Assembly: GCF_021582875.1 (NCBI RefSeq) | Contig: NZ_CP091138.1 | Location: 1,488,001 to 1,552,000, forward strand | Source: Microbacterium sp. KUDC0406 | Lineage (GTDB): Bacteria; Actinomycetota; Actinomycetes; Actinomycetales; Microbacteriaceae | Length of the DNA stretch: 64,000 nucleotides | Direction: 5' to 3' | In this document: in pieces, positions 20,789 through 30,091 of the stretch | Layout: every line of letters starts with the position of its first letter | Numbering within the stretch: position 1 is the first letter of the stretch | The notes under the pieces: model-generated | Database searches by the model: none | Seen by the model: only the letters and a program-made list of their open reading frames with translations | What the model was told of the DNA's origin: nothing | Translations under genes and position numbers: made by a program

Positions 20789-21930
20789 GACTTCTCCGGT
20801 GTTCGGTGCTTCTGGCGGGACGGGTTGAACGTGACCACGAGGCAGGCGATGATGCCGATCACGCCGAAGACGACGCCGACCAGGTATCCGCCTGGCCAGT
20901 CCTCGCGCGTGGCGATGTACATCAGCAGCACGGCGATCGAGATCACCGCGGTCCAGGCGTAGAAGATCAGCACGGCGTCGCGGTCGCGGTGGCCGAGATC
21001 GAGCATTCGATGATGCAGGTGCAGGCGGTCGGGTGAGAAGGGCGACTTGCCGGCCCGCATCCGGCGGAACACCGCGAGACCGAAGTCGAGCAGCGGCAGC
21101 ATCACGATCACCACCGGCAGCAGGATCGGGATGAACGCACCCAGCAGCTGCGAGCGGCCGAACTGCTCGGGGTCGAAGGCGTTCGACGGCATCTGCCCGG
21201 TGAGAGCGACAGCCGACGTCGCCATCAGCAGTCCGATCACCAGCGCTCCCGAGTCGCCCATGAACAGCTTCGCGGGGCTCCAGTTCAGCGGCAGGAAGCC
21301 CAGGCAGGCTCCGATCAGCGCGGCGGCGAGGAAGGTCGCGAGGTTGAAGTAGCTGGAGGCTCCGGAGTCACGGGTGAGCGTGTACGCGTAGATGAAGAAC
21401 ACGCCGTTGGCGATCAGGCAGACCCCCGCGACCAGGCCGTCCAGGCCGTCGATGAAGTTCACCGCGTTCATCACCACGACGATCGCGAGCATCGTCACGC
21501 CGATGCTGACCCAGCTGGAGACGAGGATCATCTCTCCGAACGGCAGCGACAGGATCTGCAGCCCGGCGCCGACGGTGATGATGCCCGCCGCGAGGAACTG
21601 CACACCGAGCTTGATGAACCAGTCCAGATCCCAGAGGTCGTCGAGCACGCCGACCAGGGCGATCAGCAGCATGGCGCCGAGGATCGACCACATCGTGCGC
21701 GGCGGCACCCACATGATGTCGAAGAACGGATTGGCCGCGGAGGCGGCGATGGCCGCCACGATGCCGAGGAAGATCGCCACGCCGCCGAGGCGCGGCGTGG
21801 GCTTGGTGTGCACATCCCTCTCACGGATGCCCGGATAGAGCTTGTACTTCAGGCTCAGCTTCCAGACCGCCCAGGACAGCGCGAAGGTGACCGCGGCTGT
21901 CAGGATGACCGTGAAGAGGTACTGCTTCAC
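20785..21930 (-). CDS. wecA: WecA/TagO-type undecaprenyl-phosphate sugar-1-phosphate transferase
   Basis: Polytopic glycosyltransferase 4 family protein, 381 residues with about 11 helices, that loads GlcNAc-1-phosphate (or similar) onto the polyprenyl-phosphate carrier to begin cell-wall polymer synthesis. Motifs: TPRLGGVAIFLG, VGVLDDLWDLDW (Mg2+-binding DD), NAVNFIDGLDGL, GDSGALVIG and HLHHRMLDLG. GTG 21930 overlaps the sua5 stop by 4 nt. The same neighbourhood (sua5-wecA-atpI-atpB) is found in mycobacteria. MraY is excluded by the HHR-type C-terminal loop and the location. Confidence 0.9.
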   Translation of the reverse strand: MKQYLFTVILTAAVTFALSWAVWKLSLKYKLYPGIRERDVHTKPTPRLGGVAIFLGIVAAIAASAANPFFDIMWVPPRTMWSILGAMLLIALVGVLDDLWDLDWFIKLGVQFLAAGIITVGAGLQILSLPFGEMILVSSWVSIGVTMLAIVVVMNAVNFIDGLDGLVAGVCLIANGVFFIYAYTLTRDSGASSYFNLATFLAAALIGACLGFLPLNWSPAKLFMGDSGALVIGLLMATSAVALTGQMPSNAFDPEQFGRSQLLGAFIPILLPVVIVMLPLLDFGLAVFRRMRAGKSPFSPDRLHLHHRMLDLGHRDRDAVLIFYAWTAVISIAVLLMYIATREDWPGGYLVGVVFGVIGIIACLVVTFNPSRQKHRTPEKS

Positions 21931-22685
21931 GCGGCGCCGTCCGGAGCCCCGGTCCCGTCCTCGACGCCCTCCCGGGGCGCTCCGCCTTCCTCGGCGGAGA
22001 CCTCGTCGGGCAGCGCCTCCGGCTCGAGCAGGTCGCCGAGCACGACCTCCAGGCTCTTCCTGCTGATCGCGCCCTGGCGCAGGATCCGCACGAGCGGCGT
22101 CTCCGCGGTCGGGTCGGCGAGAGAGGTGCAGTCGATGATCGTGGACGCGATGCCGTTCTCGCTGAGCCCGCCGTCCAGGTACACCGAAACGCTGTCGCCG
22201 AGCATCTGCTCGGCATCGGCGGCGGAGATCGCGACGTCCTTGCCCGTGAGGTTCGCGCTGGACACCGCCAGCGGGCCGGTCTCCTCCAGCAGCTCCAGGG
22301 CGATCCGATGGTCCGGCATCCGCACCGCGACCGTGCCGAGGGTGTCTCCGAGATCCCACGCCAGGGAGGGCTGGGAGGGCAGGATGATCGTCAGCCCGCC
22401 CGGCCAGAACTCGTCGACCAGCCGCTGCACGGGCTCCGGGATGCTCTCGACGAGCGCTGCCAGGGCAGCCTGGCCGGCGACGAGCACGGGCGGAGGCATG
22501 TCGCGCCCGCGACCCTTCGCCTCGAGAAGACGGCGCACCGCGGCTGGCGAGAACGCGTCCGCCGCGACGCCGTAGACGGTGTCGGTGGGGAGGACGACGA
22601 GCTCGCCCCTGGCGATGGCCTGACGGGCATGGCGCATACCGGCGAGGAGGTCGGCCTCATCGCTGCAATCGAAGACGGAAGACAT
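21927..22685 (-). CDS. L-threonylcarbamoyladenylate synthase (Sua5/YrdC/YwlC)
   Basis: Makes the threonylcarbamoyl-AMP used for the t6A modification of ANN-decoding tRNAs. 252 residues; PTDTVYGVAADAF at the start of the fold, WPGGLTIIL, VAVRMPDH and SSANLTGKDVAISAAD are the YrdC-domain landmarks. The last ~30 residues are acidic and probably disordered, with no Sua5 C-terminal domain. ATG 22685 is preceded by TAGACT 9 nt upstream. Overlaps wecA. Confidence 0.92.
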   Translation of the reverse strand: MSSVFDCSDEADLLAGMRHARQAIARGELVVLPTDTVYGVAADAFSPAAVRRLLEAKGRGRDMPPPVLVAGQAALAALVESIPEPVQRLVDEFWPGGLTIILPSQPSLAWDLGDTLGTVAVRMPDHRIALELLEETGPLAVSSANLTGKDVAISAADAEQMLGDSVSVYLDGGLSENGIASTIIDCTSLADPTAETPLVRILRQGAISRKSLEVVLGDLLEPEALPDEVSAEEGGAPREGVEDGTGAPDGAA

Positions 22686-22742
22686 GGCGGCCTCAGTCTA
22701 CGCGGGCGCGGCCGGCTCCCTCATCCCCCGGATGTGAGCCGA

Positions 22743-23600
22743 TCACGCCCGCAGCGCCGTCGTCGCCCGGTCGCGGCGCGTCAGATCCTGATGCGTCGCG
22801 GCACTGCGCCAGCCGTCGGAGGTGAGGATGCCTCGGATCGCCTCACCCTGGAGCTCTCCGTGCTCGAGCACGAGCGTGCCCCCAGGACGGAGCAGTTCCC
22901 GCGCACGGCGGCTGATCACCCGCACCACGTCGAGTCCGTCCGGTCCGCCGTACAGCGCCTGCGCCGGGTCGAACAGCCGCACCTCGGGATCGCGCGGAAT
23001 CGCCTCGTCCGGAACGTAGGGCGGGTTCGAGATCACGACCGCGGCTGTGCCGCGGAGCTCGTCGAAGGCGCTCGCGAGATCGCCCTGCACGAGTGTCAGG
23101 TTCGTGGCATCCGCCGTGTTCCGCGCAGCCCAGGGATAGGCGGCGTCGGAGAGCTCGACCGCGAACACCCTGGCGTGCGGCACCTCGGTGGCCATCGCGA
23201 GCGCGATCGCTCCGCTGCCGGTGCCGAGATCGACGCCGATCGGCTCCGGATCAGCAGCTTCCAGCAGGGCGTCGATGGCGAACTGCACGACCACCTCGGT
23301 CTCGGGGCGCGGCACGAACACGCCGGGCCCGACCGCGAGCTGCAGCCGGCGGAAGGGCGCGGTACCGGTGAGATGCTGCAGCGGCTCCCTCGAGGATCGC
23401 CGCTCGGCCAGCGCGGCCAGTTCCCGCACATCCTGATCCGTGATCGTGTCACCACGCAGCGATGCCGCCTGCACTCCGCCGCGGGAGAGCCCGAGAACGT
23501 GTCCGGCGAGCAGTTCGGCATCGACCTGAGGGTCGGGAACGCCCGCGTCCGCGAGCAGCCGGGTGACAGCGCGCAGCCGCGCGGAGAGGGTGTCGGGCAT
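22743..23600 (-). CDS. prmC: Peptide chain release factor N5-glutamine methyltransferase
   Basis: Methylates the GGQ glutamine of RF1/RF2. 285 residues: N-terminal helical RF-binding domain, then the SAM fold with DLGTGSGAIALA, and the catalytic NPPY as VISNPPYVPDE. ATG 23600 is chosen over in-frame upstream codons because homology begins there and a TACTCT box (23608-23613) lies 7 nt before it. Its substrate gene prfA lies on the same strand about 3.2 kb upstream; in mycobacteria the two are adjacent, and here cysK-cysE-dinB and a YCII gene intervene. Confidence 0.92.
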   Translation of the reverse strand: MPDTLSARLRAVTRLLADAGVPDPQVDAELLAGHVLGLSRGGVQAASLRGDTITDQDVRELAALAERRSSREPLQHLTGTAPFRRLQLAVGPGVFVPRPETEVVVQFAIDALLEAADPEPIGVDLGTGSGAIALAMATEVPHARVFAVELSDAAYPWAARNTADATNLTLVQGDLASAFDELRGTAAVVISNPPYVPDEAIPRDPEVRLFDPAQALYGGPDGLDVVRVISRRARELLRPGGTLVLEHGELQGEAIRGILTSDGWRSAATHQDLTRRDRATTALRA

Positions 23601-23709
23601 GTGTTTCAGAGTAGGGCACGACCCCTGACACAAACGGTCATCCGGAAAGACGTCCCCGTTAGGCTTGCGGCACTCGACACCCATCGAACCCTGCAATCGA
23701 AAGGTCGCC

Positions 23710-24648
23710 ATGTCCGGCATCCACTCCGACATCACCTCCACCTTCGGGAACACCCCGCTCGTGCGGCTGAACCGGCTCACGGAGGGCCTCGGCGCCACCG
23801 TCCTGGTCAAGCTCGAGTCGTTCAACCCGGCCTCGAGCGTGAAGGATCGCATCGGCATCGCGATCGTCGACGCAGCCGAGGCCTCCGGCGAGCTCAAGCC
23901 CGGCGGCACGATCGTCGAGGCCACCAGCGGAAACACCGGCATCGCCCTGGCCATGGTGGGCGCGGCGCGCGGCTACCGCGTCATCCTCACCATGCCCGCA
24001 TCGATGTCGAAGGAGCGCCGCGTGCTGCTGAAGGCGTTCGGCGCCGAGCTCGTACTGAGCGACCCGACCAAGGGCATGAGCGGAGCGATCGAGGCTCTCG
24101 AGGAGATCATCGAGACCACCCCGGGCGCCGTCTGGGCCCGCCAGTTCGAGAACGCCGCGAACCCGCAGATCCACCGTGACACCACCGCGCAGGAGATCCT
24201 GCGCGACACCGACGGGAACGTCGACATCTTCATCGCCGGAGTCGGCACCGGCGGGACCGTCACCGGGGCGGGCCAGGCTCTGAAGGCCGCCAAGCCCGAC
24301 GTGCAGGTGATCGCCGTCGAGCCCAAGGACTCCCCGCTGCTCTCCGAGGGGCGCGTCGGACCCGCCAAGATCCAGGGCATCGGCCCGAACTTCGTGCCGG
24401 CCGTGCTGGACCGCGACGTCATCGACGAGATCATCACTGCGGAGTTCGACGAGTCCCTCGAGACCTCGCGCGCCCTCGCCGCGAAGGAGGGCCTGCTGGT
24501 GGGCATCTCCAGCGGCGCCGCCGTCGCCCAGGCGCTGAAGGTGGCCGCCCGCCCCGAGAACGCCGGCAAGACGATCGTCGTGATCGCACCGGACACCGGC
24601 GAGCGCTACATCTCCACCGCGCTGTTCGAGGACCTGCGCGAGGACTGA
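23710..24648 (+). CDS. cysK: Cysteine synthase A (O-acetylserine sulfhydrylase)
   Basis: PLP enzyme making cysteine from O-acetylserine and sulfide; 312 residues. The PLP lysine lies in [11 protein letters not shown], the phosphate-binding loop is [10 protein letters not shown], the glycine-rich [12 protein letters not shown] and the GISSGAA loop are intact, and the C-terminus ends near the family's usual length. ATG 23710 has GAAAGG 5 nt upstream; the in-frame ATG-like codon at 23665 lies within a TAGGCT -10-like box and is not used. cysE follows on the same strand. Confidence 0.95.
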   Translation: MSGIHSDITSTFGNTPLVRLNRLTEGLGATVLVKLESFNPASSVKDRIGIAIVDAAEASGELKPGGTIVEATSGNTGIALAMVGAARGYRVILTMPASMSKERRVLLKAFGAELVLSDPTKGMSGAIEALEEIIETTPGAVWARQFENAANPQIHRDTTAQEILRDTDGNVDIFIAGVGTGGTVTGAGQALKAAKPDVQVIAVEPKDSPLLSEGRVGPAKIQGIGPNFVPAVLDRDVIDEIITAEFDESLETSRALAAKEGLLVGISSGAAVAQALKVAARPENAGKTIVVIAPDTGERYISTALFEDLRED

Positions 24649-24663
24649 TGGGTTTCTTCGGCT

Positions 24664-24684
24664 GGGTCCCTGAGCCTGTCGAAG
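24664..24684. repeat. CTTCGACAGGCTCAGGGACC-family short repeat, inverted, between cysK and cysE
   Basis: Exact inverse copy of the 21-base repeats at 5153 and 5184. Read in the frame of cysE it would encode VPEPVE, a non-homologous N-terminal extension. It shows that the real start of cysE is probably downstream. Confidence 0.8.
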
Positions 24685-24698
24685 GGTGGGTCGGGCGG

Positions 24699-25250
24699 AT
24701 GCGCGAGGATGTCGCGTCCGCCCGGCTTCGCGATCCCGCTGCGCGCGGCGCGGTGGAGATCGCTCTGCTGTACCCCGGGCTGCACGCGATCTGGGCGCAT
24801 CGCGTGAACCACGCACTGTGGCGGCGCGGCCTGCGCTTCCCCGCTCGACTGGGCTCGCAGCTGACGCGCTGGCTCACCGGGATCGAGATCCATCCCGCGG
24901 CGGTCATCGGCAGGCGGTTCTTCATCGACCACGGCATGGGTGTGGTGATCGGCGAGACCGCCGAGATCGGCGACGACGTCATGCTCTATCACGGCGTGAC
25001 GCTCGGCGGCCGGACCAGGGATGCCGGCAAGCGGCATCCCACTCTCGAGGACGGCGTCGTCGTCGGCGCCGGGGCGAAGATCCTCGGCCCCGTCGTGATC
25101 GGAGCCGGCACGGCCATCGGAGCGAATGCCGTGGTGACGAAGGACGCCCCGGCGGATGTCGTGCTCACCGGGGTCCCGGCCAAGGTCCGCACCCGGGTGC
25201 CCGGCGAGAACCTCGCACATCTCCTCTCCGCACCCGAGTACCTGATCTGA
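24699..25250 (+). CDS. cysE: Serine O-acetyltransferase (EpsC/short CysE type)
   Basis: Makes O-acetylserine, the substrate of CysK. 183 residues: a short N-terminal helical part ([19 protein letters not shown]) then the left-handed beta-helix of hexapeptide repeats with catalytic [28 protein letters not shown] and [13 protein letters not shown], ending in a variable tail. An ATG at 24648 overlapping the cysK stop is in frame, but the 17 codons after it are made largely of a dispersed repeat, so ATG 24699 ([10 protein letters not shown]) is preferred. Forms a two-gene cysteine unit with cysK. Confidence 0.9.
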   Translation: MREDVASARLRDPAARGAVEIALLYPGLHAIWAHRVNHALWRRGLRFPARLGSQLTRWLTGIEIHPAAVIGRRFFIDHGMGVVIGETAEIGDDVMLYHGVTLGGRTRDAGKRHPTLEDGVVVGAGAKILGPVVIGAGTAIGANAVVTKDAPADVVLTGVPAKVRTRVPGENLAHLLSAPEYLI

Positions 25251-25287
25251 GCCCCGCGCTCCCCCGGCCCCGCGTACGCTCGGGGGC

Positions 25288-26352
25288 ATGCACTGGGTGC
25301 TGCACGTCGACCTCGACCAGTTCATCGCGGCGGTCGAGGTGCTGCGGCGCCCCGAACTCGCGGGGCTCCCCGTCATCGTCGGCGGCCGCGGCGACCCCAC
25401 CGAGCGTGCGGTGGTGTCCACGGCGTCGTACGAGGCTCGGGCCTTCGGCGTCGGATCGGGGATGCCACTGCGCATCGCGGCGCGCAAGGCACCGGATGCC
25501 GTCATCCTCCCCGTCGACGCGCCGGCGTACCTCGCCGCCTCGGAGGAGGTGATGTCCGAGCTGCGCGCGCAGCCGGGCGCCGTCGTGCAGGTGCTCGGCT
25601 GGGACGAGGCGTTCGTCGGAGTCGACACCGAGGACCCGGAGGCGTATGCGCGCGGCATCCAACAGGCGGTACTCGCCAGGACTGCGCTGCACTGCAGCGT
25701 CGGCATCGGCGACACACTGGTGCGGGCGAAGATCGCCACCGGCTTCGGCAAGCCGCGCGGGGTCTTCCGGCTCACCGCGCAGAACTGGGACGAAGTGATG
25801 GGCGAGCGCCCCGTGATCGAGCTCTGGGGCGTCGGCTCGAAGATCTCCCGGCGCCTGCTCAGTCTCGGCATCCGCACCGTCGCCGAACTCGCCGCGGCCC
25901 CTGACGGCGCTCTCACGGCGGAGTTCGGACCGAGGATGGGCCTCTGGTACCAGGAGCTCGGTCGCGGAGGGTCGTCAGACGTCGTCGACGACACGCCCTG
26001 GGTGCCCCGAGGGCACAGCAGGGAGACGACCTACCAGACCGACCTCTCAGACCGGGCCGAGATAGAGGATGCGGCCCTGGCGCTGCTCGACCAGGTGCTC
26101 GCGGACGTCGGCGAGGACGGGCGACCCGTCATCGAGCTCGGCTTGAAGGTGCGTTACGCGCCGTTCACGACGAAGACGTTCACCAAGCGGGTGGCCGCGA
26201 CCACTGATCGCGACGTCGTGGTCGCAAAGGCTCGCGAGATGATCGTGAGGATCGACCACGATCGACCGGTGCGGCTGCTCGGCATGCGCGCCGAGATGGC
26301 GATGCCGGAGGATGCCAGGGACGGGCACACGCCCACGCGGGGCGGATGGTGA
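25288..26352 (+). CDS. dinB: Y-family DNA polymerase, DinB2-like, lacking the aromatic steric gate
   Basis: Translesion polymerase, 354 residues. Palm motif HVDLDQFIAAVE supplies the first metal-binding Asp (Asp8); the second acidic pair is in VLGWDEAFVG rather than the usual SIDEAYL. The residue aligned with the steric gate Phe13 of E. coli DinB is Ile13, and both features match mycobacterial DinB2, which has Leu there and readily uses ribonucleotides. Also visible are the SYEARAFGVGSGMP fingers segment, CSVGIGDTLVRAKIATGFGK, the helix-hairpin-helix ELWGVGSKISRRLLSLGI and the little-finger domain. No C-terminal clamp-binding motif is obvious. TACGCT at 25275-25280 lies 7 nt before the ATG (leaderless). 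Confidence 0.9.
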   Translation: MHWVLHVDLDQFIAAVEVLRRPELAGLPVIVGGRGDPTERAVVSTASYEARAFGVGSGMPLRIAARKAPDAVILPVDAPAYLAASEEVMSELRAQPGAVVQVLGWDEAFVGVDTEDPEAYARGIQQAVLARTALHCSVGIGDTLVRAKIATGFGKPRGVFRLTAQNWDEVMGERPVIELWGVGSKISRRLLSLGIRTVAELAAAPDGALTAEFGPRMGLWYQELGRGGSSDVVDDTPWVPRGHSRETTYQTDLSDRAEIEDAALALLDQVLADVGEDGRPVIELGLKVRYAPFTTKTFTKRVAATTDRDVVVAKAREMIVRIDHDRPVRLLGMRAEMAMPEDARDGHTPTRGGW

Positions 26353-26356
26353 GCGC

Positions 26357-26707
26357 TCAGGGAGCCTCGACCAGGCCTCCGCTGTGCACCGGACGGATCT
26401 CGACCGCGCCTCCGGCGAGCACGGCGGGGTTGTGGCGCGCCAGTCGTGCCGCCTCGTCGATGTCGGCTGCCTCGATGACGTAGAAGCCCGCGACGACGTC
26501 GCCGTCCGGCCGATGCACGCCCTCGACGTCACCGGACCTCCTGACGGTCTTCGCGAACTCTTTCGGCGTGAGCGCGTAGGCGAGGCTCATCCTGCCACTG
26601 GCGGCGAGCGCCTCATAGTCGTCATCGCACTCCTTCAGCTCCTCCGGCGTCGCATCGGGAGCGTGGGCGGAATCGGAGACATGGATGAGGACGGCGAACT
26701 GCGGCAT
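26357..26707 (-). CDS. YCII-related (YciI-like) domain protein
   Basis: 116 residues, one dimeric alpha-beta barrel domain. FAVLIHVSD at the start, the conserved His/Asp-containing turn around [10 protein letters not shown], and the [21 protein letters not shown] ending fit the DGPF/YCII family common in actinobacteria, sometimes near ECF sigma factors. No enzymatic activity can be assigned. AGGAGA 5 nt before ATG 26707 fixes the start. Its stop is 5 nt from the stop of the convergent dinB gene. Confidence 0.8.
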   Translation of the reverse strand: MPQFAVLIHVSDSAHAPDATPEELKECDDDYEALAASGRMSLAYALTPKEFAKTVRRSGDVEGVHRPDGDVVAGFYVIEAADIDEAARLARHNPAVLAGGAVEIRPVHSGGLVEAP

Positions 26708-26775
26708 GGAATCTCCTGAAGTCGTGGGCGGATCGAGCCTAGCCCCCGCCTCCGACCGAGGGGAAGGACTCGCCC

Positions 26776-27850
26776 TCAGCTGCCGACGGCGGACAGCCGC
26801 TCGGCCTCGTCGGCCTCGATGCACGAGGCGATGACCGGAGCGAGTGCGCCGTCCATCACCTGGTCGAGGTTGTACGCCTTGTATCCGGTGCGGTGGTCGG
26901 CGATCCGGTTCTCGGGGAAGTTGTAGGTGCGGATGCGCTCGGAGCGGTCCATCCCGCGGATCTGACTCTTCCGGGCATCCGATGCCGCGGCGGCGAGCTC
27001 CTCCTGCTGCCTGGCCAGCAGCCGCGCGCGCAGCACGCGCATGCCGGCCTCGCGGTTCTGCAGCTGCGACTTCTCGTTCTGCATCGACACCACGATGCCG
27101 GTGGGCACGTGGGTGATGCGCACCGCCGAGTCGGTGGTGTTCACGGACTGGCCGCCGGGGCCCGACGAGCGGAACACGTCGATCTTCAGATCGTTCTGAT
27201 CGATCTGGATCTCCTCGGGCTCGTCGACCTCGGGGAACACCAGCACACCGGTGGTGGAGGTGTGGATGCGCCCCTGGGACTCGGTCGCCGGAACACGCTG
27301 CACGCGGTGCACGCCGCCCTCGTACTTCAGGTGCGCCCAGACCCCCTGGGCGGGGTCGGTGGAAGATCCCTTGATCGCGACCTGCACGTCCTTGTAGCCG
27401 CCCAGGTCGGACTCGTTCCGCTCCAGCAGCTCGGTCCTCCACCCCATCGAAGCGGCGTACTGCAGATACATCCGCAGCAGGTCGGCGGCGAACAGCGCAG
27501 ACTCTGCACCGCCCTCCCCCGCCTTGATCTCCATGATCACGTCGCGGGCATCGTCCGGGTCGCGCGGGATGAGCAGACGGCGCAGCCTCTCCTGCGCGGC
27601 CGACAGTCCTTCTTCGAGCGCGGGCACCTCGTCGGCGAACGCGCTGTCCTCGCGGGCCAGCTCGCGCGCCGCATCCAGATCGTCGGATGCCGCGCGACCA
27701 GGCGTCGTACGCCGCGACGATGCGCGACAGCTCGGCGTAGCGCCTGTTCACACGCTTCGCGCGCGCGGCGTCGGCGTGCACCGCCGGGTCGGAGAGCTCC
27801 TCCTGCACCCGGCGGTGCTCGTCGATCAGGCCCTGGACGGACTCGAACAT
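26776..27850 (-). CDS. prfA: Peptide chain release factor 1 (frameshifted in this sequence)
   Basis: Reads UAA and UAG stop codons and triggers peptide release. The catalytic GGQ lies in [16 protein letters not shown]; the codon-reading PxT motif is PAT in RVPATESQG. The first ~55 residues ([35 protein letters not shown]) are in a different frame from the rest. The break is in the CGCG run near 27689-27697: adding a lost GC pair (or removing one base) joins them as [11 protein letters not shown] and gives 358 residues, a normal length. An essential gene, so sequencing error is the likeliest cause. Downstream of rho on the same strand; rpmE, often between them, is absent. Confidence 0.92.
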
Positions 27851-27873
27851 GCCGCTGCCCTGCTCAGACGCGG

Positions 27874-29913
27874 TCAGCGGATGCTGTTCTCGTGTCCGTG
27901 CGACGACCCGGTCGCAGGCTTCTGCATCTGGACGTTCTGCATCTGAACGAGGAACTCCACGTTCGAGCCGGTCTCCTTGAGCTTGCCGAGCACCACCTCG
28001 AGGGCCTGCTGCGGGTCGAGACCCGCGAGGGCGCGACGCAGCTTCCAGGTGATCTTGACCTCGTCGGGCGAGAGCAGCATCTCCTCGCGGCGGGTGCTCG
28101 ACGCGTTCACGTCGACCGCCGGGAAGATCCGCTTGTCGGCCAGCGCGCGCGACAGACGCAGTTCGCTGTTGCCGGTGCCCTTGAACTCCTCGAAGATGAC
28201 CTCGTCCATCTTGGAGCCGGTCTCGACCAGCGCGGTGGCGAGGATGGTCAGCGAGCCGCCGTTCTCGATGTTGCGCGCAGCGCCGAAGAAGCGCTTGGGC
28301 GGGTACAGCGCGGAAGCGTCGACACCGCCGGTGAGCACGCGACCCGAGGTCGGAGTGGAGACGTTGTACGCGCGGCCGAGACGGGTGATCGAGTCGAGCA
28401 GCACGACGACGTCGCGGCCCAGCTCGACCAGGCGCTTGGCGCGCTCGATCGCCAGTTCGGCAACCGTGGTGTGGTCCTCGGCGGGACGGTCGAAGGTCGA
28501 GGCGATGACCTCGCCCTTGACCGAGCGCTGCATGTCGGTGACCTCTTCGGGGCGCTCGTCCACGAGGACGACCATGAGGTGCACCTCGGGGTTGTTGTGC
28601 GCGATCGCGTTGGCGATCTGCTGCAGCACGATCGTCTTGCCCGCCTTCGGAGGCGCGACGATGAGGCCGCGCTGGCCCTTGCCGATCGGAGCGACGAGGT
28701 CGATGATCCGCTGGGTCAGCTTCTCGGGCGCGGTCTCCAGGCGCAGGCGCTCCTGCGGGTACAGCGGGGTGAGCTTGCCGAACTCCACGCGGGTGCCGGC
28801 GTCGTCGGTGGACAGTCCGTTGATCGAGTCGACCTTCACCAGGGCGTTGTACTTCTGGCGGCCCTGCTGCTCGCCCTCGCGGGGCTGCTTGATGGCGCCG
28901 ACCACCGCGTCGCCCTTGCGCAGGTTGTACTTCTTCACCTGGCCGAGCGAGACGTACACGTCCGTCGGACCGGGCAGGTACCCGCTGGTGCGCACGAACG
29001 CGTAGTTGTCGAGCACGTCGAGGATGCCGGCGACCGGGATGAGGACGTCGTCCTCACCGATCTCGGTCTCGAACTCGTCGGCGGTCTGGTTTGCGCCACC
29101 GCGACGCTTGTTGCGCTGACGGGAACGGCCGCCGCCCTGCTCGTCATCAGACGAGGACTGCTGCTCCTGCTGACCGCCCTGACCGTTCTGGCCGCCCTGA
29201 CCGTTCTGGCCGCGACCACGGCTGCGGCTGCGGCTGCGGGTGCGGCCACGGCCGGAACCCTCCTCGCCGTCGCCGGATTCCTTGCCCTCTGCGGCCTGAT
29301 CCGCGGACTTCTCCGCCTGCTGCGCACCGGACTCCGACGAGTCGGATGCGGCCTCGGTCTCGGGGGCCTGCTGCTCGGACTTCTTGCCGCGGCGGCGGGC
29401 CGGCTTGGCCGTCTCACCCTCGGCTGCGTCCTTCGCGTCGGCGTTCTTCTCGGCCTTCTCGGCCTGCTCGGCCTTCTGGGCCTGCTCGCCCGCTGATGCC
29501 TCGGCCTTCGCCGCACCGCGCTTCGACGGGGTGCGCTTGGCGGGCGCCTCTGCAGCGGCCGGCTCTGCAGCGGCCGGCTCTGCAGCGGTGTCGGCGGAGG
29601 CGATGTCGAGGGTCTCGCCCTCGGGAGCAGCATCCGCCTTCTTCGCGCGGCTTCGCGGCGCACGCTTGGCCTTCGGCGCATCCGCCGGAGCAGCCGCAGC
29701 GGCGTCGGCGGCCGGGGCGGCGGAGGCCTCGGTCTCGGCCTTCTCAGCGGCCTTGGCCGCGGCGGTGGCCGTGGTGGCACGGCGCGGCGCGCGCTTGCGC
29801 GGCGCCTCGGTGGCCGGCGCGTCGGCAGCGGGCGCTTCCGCGGCCGGAGCGGATGCGGGGGCGCCGTTCACCGGCGCCGTCTGGTCGTTCTGGGTCTCGG
29901 AGAAGTTCTCCAC
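27874..29913 (-). CDS. rho: Transcription termination factor Rho with long disordered N-terminal insertion
   Basis: Hexameric RNA helicase that ends transcription; 679 residues against ~420 in E. coli. The RNA-binding cold-shock-like domain begins near residue 285 ([20 protein letters not shown]), Walker A is PPKAGKT near 423, Walker B is [11 protein letters not shown], and the Q- and R-loop regions are conserved. Residues ~1-280 are Ala/Glu/Pro/Lys-rich then Arg/Gly/Gln-rich ([20 protein letters not shown]), probably disordered and RNA-binding, as in Micrococcus and mycobacterial Rho. GTG 29913 is chosen because GAGGGAG lies 5 nt upstream; the open frame continues upstream without homology. 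Confidence 0.95.
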   Translation of the reverse strand: MENFSETQNDQTAPVNGAPASAPAAEAPAADAPATEAPRKRAPRRATTATAAAKAAEKAETEASAAPAADAAAAAPADAPKAKRAPRSRAKKADAAPEGETLDIASADTAAEPAAAEPAAAEAPAKRTPSKRGAAKAEASAGEQAQKAEQAEKAEKNADAKDAAEGETAKPARRRGKKSEQQAPETEAASDSSESGAQQAEKSADQAAEGKESGDGEEGSGRGRTRSRSRSRGRGQNGQGGQNGQGGQQEQQSSSDDEQGGGRSRQRNKRRGGANQTADEFETEIGEDDVLIPVAGILDVLDNYAFVRTSGYLPGPTDVYVSLGQVKKYNLRKGDAVVGAIKQPREGEQQGRQKYNALVKVDSINGLSTDDAGTRVEFGKLTPLYPQERLRLETAPEKLTQRIIDLVAPIGKGQRGLIVAPPKAGKTIVLQQIANAIAHNNPEVHLMVVLVDERPEEVTDMQRSVKGEVIASTFDRPAEDHTTVAELAIERAKRLVELGRDVVVLLDSITRLGRAYNVSTPTSGRVLTGGVDASALYPPKRFFGAARNIENGGSLTILATALVETGSKMDEVIFEEFKGTGNSELRLSRALADKRIFPAVDVNASSTRREEMLLSPDEVKITWKLRRALAGLDPQQALEVVLGKLKETGSNVEFLVQMQNVQMQKPATGSSHGHENSIR

Positions 29914-30091
29914 GAGTACTCCCTCATATGTCGTGGGAAATGAGCAATCCTGGGCGCACAGCGATGCTGGGCGCGTTGCACGCACAGGCGACGAGCGCCA
30001 GCCAGCCGGAACCGCGAAGGAACGGATTCCTTCTCAGACCGGGGAAAACGTGCGGATCTCGCAGATGTGCGATGGGGCCAGATTCACGAAG
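29914..30091. other. rho 5' region
   Basis: 178 bases between thrB and rho. It holds the rho ribosome-binding site and probably its promoter and leader. Rho is often autoregulated in such leaders, but I see no distinctive structure. Confidence 0.35.

Noticed and set aside
26893..29496. 867-codon plus-strand open frame over prfA and rho
   Set aside because: Antisense to two well-conserved genes; its sequence is the His/Leu/Asp-rich artefact typical of the complementary frame.
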